DNA of 58,623 nt from Bacillota bacterium. GTDB lineage: Bacteria; Bacillota; Clostridia; Christensenellales; SZUA-584. The notes below the pieces were generated by a model. It searched no databases. It saw only the letters and a program-made list of their open reading frames with translations, and was not told where the DNA came from. The translations under genes were made by a program, and so were the position numbers. The stretch covers positions 1 to 58,623 of the forward strand of contig JAEWBO010000018.1 of assembly GCA_023391105.1 (NCBI GenBank). Direction: 5' to 3'. Shown one piece after another: positions 52,673 to 58,623 of the stretch; position 1 is the stretch's first letter, and the number at the start of each line of letters is the position of its first letter.

Positions 52673-54292
52673 ATTATTTACCCGTCCAACAGAGATAAAA
52701 AAGAAGCTCAGAAACAAAAAGAGCCTAAAAATAAGAAGCTGACCGAGGATACTAGCGAAAAGCAGCCTCAATTTATTACTGAGGATTCATATAATACCAA
52801 CGAAAAGCAGTCTGAGGATACCGGCGACAAGCAGCCTGAGGATACCGGTGACAAGCAGTCTGAGGATACCGGTGACAAGCAGTCTGCGCCTTCAGATATC
52901 GATCAATGCGAGTCATATGTAAAAGGCATCTTTAGTAACAGCTTTGATATGGTTATTCAAAGCTTTGAGACCAACAAAGAAAAAGCGTTGATTGTATATG
53001 TGGATGGCCTAACCGACAAGGATCTTATTGACAGAGATATCATCAGGCCATTAAAGTCTCAACGTTTTGACGGTCATGTTGGTAAAGTCATCAATGCGAC
53101 ATTTACAGAGACCGAGGATCTCTCGAAGTTTACTAAAAGTGTGCTTGGCGGCTTCGTAGCGCTTTTTTACGGCAGCTGCGGCAAAACCTATCTCATTGAG
53201 TTCAGACAATACCAGATGCGATCGGTTGAGGAGCCAAAGGCAGAGACGGTTATCCGCGGCCCCAAGGAAGGCTTTAACGAGAACATCAGAACCAATACGT
53301 CGCTGATTCGTCGCAAAATTCACAACCCAAAGCTCGTCATTGAGAATATGACGATTGGAAAGCAGACAAACACAGCTGTCGAGCTTGTTTATGTAAACGA
53401 CCTTGTGAACCTTAGCGTGCTCAATGCAATAAAAAAACATCTGAATAAGATCGATGTCGATATGATTTTAGAATCGGGGCAAATTGAACAGTATATTTGT
53501 AAAAATACATATTCACCGGTTTCCGGGATTGGCCTGACTCAAAAACCCGATGTGGCCGCCGCTCATATACTTGAAGGCCGTGTTTTGATATTGATAGACG
53601 GCACACCCCATGCGCTGACGATACCTGAGCTTTTTGTGGAAAATCTGCATACAGCAGAGGATTACTATAATAGAACGACATACGCTTCTATATTGCGGTT
53701 ATTAAGGCTGATCGGTCTTTTCGTGACAGTGATGCTTCCGGGGCTGGCCGTTGCGATCATGTCTTTTAACCAGGAAGCGATTCCTTCAGTATTTTTGTCC
53801 AGTATCGTGAGCGCCATGCAGAAAACGCCCATGCCTGTTGCGGCGGAAATCCTGTTAATGACCATAATGTTCGAGCTGCTTAAGGAGGCAGGCACGCGGC
53901 TCCCCCAGGCTGTCGGCTCGGCGATATCTATCGTTGGCTCATTGATCGTCGGTGAAGCGGCTGTCAATGCAGGAATCGTGAGCGCACCATCCGTCATCAT
54001 CGTAGCCATTTCTGCAGTAAGCAGCTTTATTGTGCCTAATCTTAGCGAATTCGTGCTAATTTACCGCGGATTGTTCTGGCTTTTAGGAGCAATGATGGGG
54101 CTAATCGGCATTGGTGCCGCCTATACGATCATGCTCACTCAGCTCATTTCCACCAGATCTTATGGGATTCCGATATTGTCTTCATTCTCAAAGAATGAGA
54201 TGAAAGATAGCTTTATCCGATTTCCTCTGAGCTTTTTGAAATTCAGGCCGACTTCAATTCAAAAGCGCAACATAAAAAGAAATGATATGTGA
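52673..54292 (+). CDS. GerA-family germinant receptor subunit A
   Basis: 539 residues if initiated at ATT 52673. Soluble N-terminal region followed by four or more membrane helices (from about 335) and the family motifs VIRGPKEGFNENIRTN, NTSLIRRKIHNPKLVIE, NTYSPVSGIGLTQKPDVAAA and FELLKEAGTRLPQAVGSAI. The first in-frame ATG (52949) has no ribosome site and would remove the acidic repeat region and the start of the N-terminal domain. The only good Shine-Dalgarno, GGAGGAG (52662-52668), is 4 nt before ATT. No ATG, GTG or TTG occurs in frame between 52646 and 52949. Senses nutrients in the spore inner membrane with GerC- and GerB-type partners encoded next. Confidence 0.85.
   Translation: MIYPSNRDKKEAQKQKEPKNKKLTEDTSEKQPQFITEDSYNTNEKQSEDTGDKQPEDTGDKQSEDTGDKQSAPSDIDQCESYVKGIFSNSFDMVIQSFETNKEKALIVYVDGLTDKDLIDRDIIRPLKSQRFDGHVGKVINATFTETEDLSKFTKSVLGGFVALFYGSCGKTYLIEFRQYQMRSVEEPKAETVIRGPKEGFNENIRTNTSLIRRKIHNPKLVIENMTIGKQTNTAVELVYVNDLVNLSVLNAIKKHLNKIDVDMILESGQIEQYICKNTYSPVSGIGLTQKPDVAAAHILEGRVLILIDGTPHALTIPELFVENLHTAEDYYNRTTYASILRLLRLIGLFVTVMLPGLAVAIMSFNQEAIPSVFLSSIVSAMQKTPMPVAAEILLMTIMFELLKEAGTRLPQAVGSAISIVGSLIVGEAAVNAGIVSAPSVIIVAISAVSSFIVPNLSEFVLIYRGLFWLLGAMMGLIGIGAAYTIMLTQLISTRSYGIPILSSFSKNEMKDSFIRFPLSFLKFRPTSIQKRNIKRNDM
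52814..52885 (+). repeat. 24-bp tandem repeat inside the gerA-type gene
   Basis: Three in-frame units of 24 bp (52814-52837, 52838-52861, 52862-52885) encoding EDTGDKQ plus Ser/Pro, preceded by two diverged units (EDTSEKQP, and EDSYNTNEKQS with an insertion). Length differences between strains are expected from slippage. Confidence 0.9.
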
Positions 54293-54301
54293 GGAGGAGT
54301 T

Positions 54302-55516
54302 ATGACGAAAAAGTTATTTGGACTATCGATATGCATCCTCATATTGCTCATGTCTGCGGGCTGCTGGAGCAAAAAGGAGCCGAAGGATCTGGCGATTGTC
54401 AACAGCATTATATACGACATAAACGATGTTGGTGCCTATCAAGTCACTGTTGAACTTATGGACTTAACAGGCTCTGGCAACGACAAGGGCGGTGGTGGAG
54501 AAAGCCCAGGAAAAAAATATATAACCCAAACTGCTCAAGGCAACACTTTCAGAGAGGCGCTTGCCAATGTATCCGCCAATGTTGAAAAGATTATTTACGG
54601 CGGTCATAACCATGTACGGTTTTTCACCGAAACTGCCGCACATAGCGATATGGCCGCTGCTCTTGATAACTTTTTAAGGGATCATCTGACAGATGAAACC
54701 CCTTTTATGGTGGTGATAAAGGGAGAGAACCCAGAAATGATTTACAAGACTAATCTGGGGCTTTCAGATTCTGTGGGTGTATTTATCAACAGTATGGCAA
54801 CTTCACAACAAAAAACAACATCAAAATCTGTCTTTGTGACAACACTGGACTTCGCCAGAGATTTTTTTGACGACGGAAAAGAGCCTGTGGCGGGACTCGT
54901 TGAAGTCGCCAAAAGTAAGTCTGAAAATCAAAATGCGGCAAGCAGTGGCTCCGAAAAAGAAGAACAATATAAAATTATATATGAAGGATTGGCCGCTTTT
55001 AAAAATGATAAACTGGTCGGTTACTTCAACGGTATTGAAACACGTGCGTATAATTTTATCACAGGAAATATCGGGGTGGCGTTGATTTCCGTCCCGATAA
55101 AAGACAGTTATGCGATATGTGAAGTCACGGATGCTTCATCAGACATCAAAGCAAATATTGAAGGCAAGAACGCCGCTATTCATGTGAAAATTGAAGCAAA
55201 GATGCGCATCGTCGCCAATGGCAGTGATGTCAATGTGAGCGAACCAAACGTTATGAAAGAAGTCGAAGGGCTATTCAACAAGCAATTGTTGCCTGAGATC
55301 ATTGCTGCTATCTCAAAAGCACAGACCGAATTTAAGAGTGATATATTCGGTTTCGGTAACAGCGTTCATTCTCAGCATCCGGAGCAATGGAAAATGATAA
55401 AGGAAGAATGGGGCGACATATTTCCCAATGCCACGATTAGTGTATCTGTAGAATCGTCAATATTTGAAACTGGTGAAACAAGAGACAGCGTATTGTCAGA
55501 ATTTTCGGAGGATTAA
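54302..55516 (+). CDS. Ger(x)C-family spore germination lipoprotein
   Basis: 404 residues. Lipoprotein signal with lipobox LLMSAGC (Cys21), then the family opening WSKKEPKDLAIVNSIIYDIN. Central and C-terminal GerC domains include GNTFREALANVSANVEKIIY and NHVRFFTETAAH. Anchored by lipid to the outer face of the inner spore membrane as the C subunit of the receptor. Starts 9 nt after the A subunit stop behind GAGGAGG. Confidence 0.92.
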   Translation: MTKKLFGLSICILILLMSAGCWSKKEPKDLAIVNSIIYDINDVGAYQVTVELMDLTGSGNDKGGGGESPGKKYITQTAQGNTFREALANVSANVEKIIYGGHNHVRFFTETAAHSDMAAALDNFLRDHLTDETPFMVVIKGENPEMIYKTNLGLSDSVGVFINSMATSQQKTTSKSVFVTTLDFARDFFDDGKEPVAGLVEVAKSKSENQNAASSGSEKEEQYKIIYEGLAAFKNDKLVGYFNGIETRAYNFITGNIGVALISVPIKDSYAICEVTDASSDIKANIEGKNAAIHVKIEAKMRIVANGSDVNVSEPNVMKEVEGLFNKQLLPEIIAAISKAQTEFKSDIFGFGNSVHSQHPEQWKMIKEEWGDIFPNATISVSVESSIFETGETRDSVLSEFSED

Positions 55517-55518
55517 CG

Positions 55519-56661
55519 ATGAACAAGCCGATAATCACAACAGTTCAGCTCATGATGTTGGCTGTGGGAAGCGCGCTTGTGTTTCCTTATACGTTTATGC
55601 CGATTTTAAATGTACCCAACTCTAATCAGGATGTCTGGTTTGTGTTGCTTCTTGCATTAGTTTACATTCTGGTAATCAACGGGCCTCTTTTATTTTTGAT
55701 AAATAAGTTCAGAGGTTTAACTGTCAATCAGATAACTGAAACCATCATGGGTAAAATTATCGGCAAAGCAGCCGCCTTGGTCTTTGTATTGTTCTTCATG
55801 TACTGCTTTATCGCATGCTCACTGATTACAACACATTTTATGAAATCCTACCTTTTTTCAGCAACTCCCAGATGGGTCCTTTTGCTCTTTAGTGTTGTGC
55901 CGGTTTGTTATGCGTCTTATAAAGGAGCCGGAACCATTGGAAGGCTCTCGGTTTTTGTTGTACCGTTTGTCATGGTGACAATAGTTTTCTTCCTACTTTT
56001 CGGTATCAACAAAATGGATCTTTCCGTATTCAAGCCCATCCTCGCGGATTCGACTTTTCTTAATTTGAATTTAGGCGCTTTTCTGACAGCTTCACGATAT
56101 TCTGAGATTCTCATATTCTTCGTCTTTTCATGCTATCTCAGTAAGACGGCGAGTATTAACAAAACCTATGCCGTTGCACTTGTGTCTTTTGGCGTTCTCT
56201 TCATGTTGATTCTTGTGCCCACAGTGGCTGTGTTGGGCGTAGACCTTGCAAAGATTGACTGGAATCCATACTATGTCTATACCAGGCAGGTCAATGCATT
56301 AAGCTTCTTAGAGCGGCTCCAAGCATTTAACACGCTGGCATGGTTTCCCACAACTGTGCTGAAACTAGCGATTTATATTTTTATGGCGGCCCGTGTCTTG
56401 TCGCTGGTATTTAAAGCCAAGTCACATAAAAAGTTTGTGATTCCAATTGCCGCTATCGGCTTTATTGCATGCCTGATCCCTTTTATGAGCAACTCGGGTA
56501 CGATCAAGATATTAAGCTCTGATCGTGTTTTCCCGTGGGTGATTCTGCCCGTTACATTTGTGCTGCCTTGTCTGCTCATAGCGGTTTATCTCATCCGGCG
56601 AAAAAAGCTTAAACCAATCATTAAAAAAGCGCAGGCATCGGCAAAAAGCGTTGAAGAATGA
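55519..56661 (+). CDS. GerB-family (APC-like) germinant receptor permease subunit
   Basis: 380 residues, ten predicted helices, endospore-germination permease family related to amino-acid transporters. The N-terminal TVQLMMLAVGSALVFPYTFM and the mid-protein FVVPFVMVTIVFFLLFGI helices fit. The start follows the C subunit by 2 nt. The order A-C-B is common in Clostridia. The ligand is thought to bind this subunit (family knowledge); which germinant is unknown. Confidence 0.92.
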   Translation: MNKPIITTVQLMMLAVGSALVFPYTFMPILNVPNSNQDVWFVLLLALVYILVINGPLLFLINKFRGLTVNQITETIMGKIIGKAAALVFVLFFMYCFIACSLITTHFMKSYLFSATPRWVLLLFSVVPVCYASYKGAGTIGRLSVFVVPFVMVTIVFFLLFGINKMDLSVFKPILADSTFLNLNLGAFLTASRYSEILIFFVFSCYLSKTASINKTYAVALVSFGVLFMLILVPTVAVLGVDLAKIDWNPYYVYTRQVNALSFLERLQAFNTLAWFPTTVLKLAIYIFMAARVLSLVFKAKSHKKFVIPIAAIGFIACLIPFMSNSGTIKILSSDRVFPWVILPVTFVLPCLLIAVYLIRRKKLKPIIKKAQASAKSVEE

Positions 56662-56786
56662 GGATTCCTCAAGCCGTTCCTATATGCCGCCCTTTTTCTT
56701 CCATCATTTGTTTCAAAGCTATTTTACCAATCTCGAATACGGGCGAGCTAATCTGTGGTTTCTTTACAGCCTTCTGTAATCTTTCA

Positions 56787-56814
56787 CAAAAAAAGCAACG
56801 GCTTCCCGCTGCTT
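56787..56814 (-). terminator. terminator of metY
   Basis: AAGCAGCGG pairs with CCGTTGCTT (loop GAAG, one G-T pair) and is followed by TTTTTTT on the minus strand. It lies about 170 nt after the metY stop, beyond the inserted repeat. The hairpin is almost identical to the one at 56947-56970. Confidence 0.75.
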
Positions 56815-56837
56815 CAGAGTGTCAAAAAAGTTACTTA

Positions 56838-56923
56838 TGTCATTCTGATTGAGCGTAAGCGATTGAGGAATCCCCTTCTACAAAGCACTTTTCATGGGAT
56901 TCCTCGACAGGCTCGGAATGACA
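56838..56923. repeat. MITE/REP-like interrupted palindrome
   Basis: 86 bp with outer inverted ends TGTCATTCTGA/TCGGAATGACA (one mismatch) and an inner perfect 10-bp pair GAGGAATCCC/GGGATTCCTC (56865-56874 with 56896-56905). The outer ends match dispersed TGTCATTC...GAATGACA repeats found in many bacterial genomes, including Clostridia. Only one copy is visible in this window. Confidence 0.65.
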
Positions 56924-56946
56924 AAACAGGGTTTATCGACAGACTG

Positions 56947-56970
56947 AAGCAACGGCTTCCCGTTGCTTTT
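56947..56970 (+). terminator. terminator-like hairpin downstream of the ger operon
   Basis: AAGCAACGG pairs with CCGTTGCTT around CTTC, followed by a short TTTT on the plus strand. Perfect 9-bp stem. The short T run makes strength uncertain. Confidence 0.55.
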
Positions 56971-56983
56971 CGGCTATGTTCTT

Positions 56984-58261
56984 TTAAAGTGCCTGTTCGA
57001 TGTCGTAGATCAAATCATCGATATGCTCCGTGCCGATGGAAAGGCGGATCGTACCCGGTTTAATACCCGAAGCCAGCAGCTCCTGCTCGTTCATTTGGGA
57101 ATGCGTGGTGCTCGCCGGATGAATCACAAGCGACTTCAAATCGGCCACATTGGCAAGCAGCGAGAAGATCTTGAGTTTATCGATGAATGCCTTGGCATCC
57201 TCTGCCCCGCCTTCAATCTCGAACGTGAATATAGAGCCTGCGCCTTTCGGGAAATATTTTTTATACAGCTGGTAGTACGGGCTTTCCGGCAGAGCCGGGT
57301 GATTCACACGCGCCACCTTTGGATGCTTGCTTAAATATTCAGCCACCTTGAGCGCATTATCCACATGCCGCTCTACACGCAGCGACAGCGTCTCCAACCC
57401 CTGAAGAAACAAAAAGGAGTTGAATGGGCTCAGCGCCGCGCCGGTGTCTCGCAGCAGCGTCACGCGGGCTTTGGTGATATAAGCAGCCGCACCAACCGCC
57501 TCGGTGAACCTTACACCGTGATAGCTCGGGTCGGGTTCTGTGAGATACGGGAACTTACCCGAAGCTGCCCAGTCGAAATTGCCGCTGTCGATAATGACAC
57601 CGCCGATGGATGTGCCATGACCGCCGATAAACTTGGTCGCGGAATGAACCACGATATCCGCACCATATTCGATAGGACGCAGCAGATAAGGCGTCGCGAA
57701 AGTGTTGTCGATAATCAGCGGTATGCCGTGCTTATGCGCCACGTCGGCCACAGCTTTGATATCGATGACGCTGCAATTCGGATTGCCAAGACTCTCGATA
57801 AACAGCGCTTTTGTATTTGGCCGAATAGCCTCTTCAAAGCAGCCTTGTTCATCGGGATTCACGAAAGTGACATCAATGCCGAAATCCGCAAACGTATGGG
57901 CAAACAGGTTATATGTGCCGCCGTAGATTGTATTGGCAGATACGATATGATCACCCGCATGTGCGATATTCTGAACGGCATAAGTGACTGCTGCTGAGCC
58001 GCTTGCCACCGCTAGTGCACCGATTCCGCCTTCCAGCGCCGCGATACGCTTTTCAAAAACATCAGTTGTCGGGTTCATCATGCGCGTATAGATATTTCCC
58101 GGCTGCGAGAGATCAAAACGTCCCTGTGCCTGCGCGCAGTCTTCAAAAACGTATGAAGTGGTCTGATAGATCGGCACAGCGCGCGCATCGGTCGCGGGAT
58201 CGGGCTGCTCCTGCCCAACATGCAGCTGCAGCGTTTCAAACTTGTATTTTCTATCACTCAT
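56984..58261 (-). CDS. metY: O-acetylhomoserine (thiol)-lyase
   Basis: 425 residues, Cys/Met-metabolism PLP family. ETLQLHVGQEQPDPATDARA and VPIYQTTSYVFEDCAQAQGR at the start, GNIYTRMMNPTTDVFEKRIA, PLIIDNTFATPYLLRPIEYG, then PLP lysine in VVHSATKFIGGHGTS. The approximately 425-residue length and the YDPAT-type start fit MetY rather than MetB (about 380). Makes homocysteine from O-acetylhomoserine and sulfide. Start behind AGGAGAA. An Rrf2 regulator gene lies immediately upstream, so regulation by sulfur status is likely. Homocysteine is then the substrate of MetH. Confidence 0.93.
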   Translation of the reverse strand: MSDRKYKFETLQLHVGQEQPDPATDARAVPIYQTTSYVFEDCAQAQGRFDLSQPGNIYTRMMNPTTDVFEKRIAALEGGIGALAVASGSAAVTYAVQNIAHAGDHIVSANTIYGGTYNLFAHTFADFGIDVTFVNPDEQGCFEEAIRPNTKALFIESLGNPNCSVIDIKAVADVAHKHGIPLIIDNTFATPYLLRPIEYGADIVVHSATKFIGGHGTSIGGVIIDSGNFDWAASGKFPYLTEPDPSYHGVRFTEAVGAAAYITKARVTLLRDTGAALSPFNSFLFLQGLETLSLRVERHVDNALKVAEYLSKHPKVARVNHPALPESPYYQLYKKYFPKGAGSIFTFEIEGGAEDAKAFIDKLKIFSLLANVADLKSLVIHPASTTHSQMNEQELLASGIKPGTIRLSIGTEHIDDLIYDIEQAL

Positions 58262-58350
58262 TTTTTTGCTTCTCCTTTATTGCATATAATTCATATAACC
58301 TTTTAAAGAATCTATATAACCCTGCTTTGTTTCGTAGCTTTGTTTCGTAG

Positions 58351-58623
58351 CTATTTCGCTTTTTGTTTTGCTGCAAGATCGGCAAGCGTAATATGATCCA
58401 CAACGCCGCTGATCGCAGCATCAAGCTGCTTCCAGACATCTAGCGTGACGCACTTGTTACAGCGCGGGCATTGGTTCATCTCATCCTCCATGCATGCAAC
58501 CGGCACAAGGCTGCCTTCAATTTGTCTTAAAATCATGCCCACTGTATAATCTTCCGCCGATTTGGCCACCTTATAGCCGCCCTGCGCGCCTCTCGCACTA
58601 TTCACAAATCCGGCGCGGCTCAG
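58351..58623 (-). CDS. Rrf2-family regulator, C-terminal part (cut by right edge)
   Basis: 90 codons visible. The beta-wing reads FVNSARGAQGGYKVAKSAED, followed by YTVGMILRQIEGSLVPVACM. Three cysteines in NQCPRCNKC and Cys39-type spacing suggest a cluster or redox site as in IscR-like members, while the position before metY resembles CymR, the cysteine-metabolism repressor. The helix-turn-helix part lies outside the window. Just after the stop is a 13-bp tandem duplication (58324-58349). Confidence 0.87.
   Translation of the reverse strand: MSRAGFVNSARGAQGGYKVAKSAEDYTVGMILRQIEGSLVPVACMEDEMNQCPRCNKCVTLDVWKQLDAAISGVVDHITLADLAAKQKAK

Noticed and set aside
1..58623. CRISPR array or restriction/phage-defence cluster
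   Set aside because: No regularly spaced repeats, no cas genes, and no defence-type nucleases were seen. The 24-bp repeat at 52814 is coding and directly tandem.

Overview
The window looks like chromosome of an endospore-forming, Gram-positive anaerobe of the class Clostridia. The evidence is a tricistronic GerA-type germinant receptor operon, a probable forespore-promoted small protein, an exosporium-type (BclA C-terminal-like) protein, the Firmicutes pairing GlgC+GlgD, a sortase-anchored surface protein, strong GGAGG ribosome binding sites throughout and sigma-A-type promoters. Most genes lie on the minus strand in short operons. No species can be named from the sequence alone.

Layout: (1) 1-6920, glycogen operon glgB-glgC-glgD-glgA-glgP (minus; glgP runs off the left edge). 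(2) 7150-10819, a TipAS-type MerR regulator and a copper-export pair (copZ-like chaperone plus copA). (3) 10903-13160, a C_GCAxxG_C_C protein and an amidohydrolase. (4) 13215-15253, a GntR/ABC transporter operon. (5) 15331-19362, a sodium-pump decarboxylase beta subunit with a tiny gamma-like protein, two probable spore-associated genes, and a MATE exporter. (6) 19383-25616, a MacAB-like exporter with its own two-component system. (7) 25636-35372, a three-domain adenylation/carrier/alpha-oxoamine synthase protein, a PHP hydrolase, a split cobalamin methionine synthase divergent from metF, and a GGDEF protein. (8) 35744-42823, a tRNA-Leu followed by a 5.6 kb segment bracketed by 137-bp direct repeats. 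The segment holds a giant surface protein, a TetR regulator and two gene fragments that meet head to head; beyond it is an XRE/TPR regulator. (9) 42876-43879, an ArsR regulator and a tiny Cys/Gly-rich protein. (10) 43892-50714, a six-gene polyamine operon with a long structured leader, then an APC amino-acid permease. (11) 52373-56970, a GH18 remnant and the ger operon. (12) 56787-58623, metY and an Rrf2-family regulator cut by the right edge.

Functional links: the glycogen genes form one co-transcribed pathway with translational coupling. The polyamine operon encodes arginine to putrescine (speA, speB) and then two alternative routes to spermidine (speD/speE and carboxynorspermidine dehydrogenase/decarboxylase). 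MetH, its separate reactivation protein, MetF and MetY together cover methionine synthesis and the methyl cycle. CopZ and CopA make a copper handling pair.

The most unusual items are the stand-alone adenylation-ACP-alpha-oxoamine synthase protein (25692-28937), the direct-repeat-flanked island next to the tRNA gene, the roughly 460-nt hairpin-rich leader of the polyamine operon, the apparent ATT start of the GerA-like protein, and the ArsR/Cys-rich small-protein pair. No CRISPR array, rRNA, intact transposase or integrase was seen.
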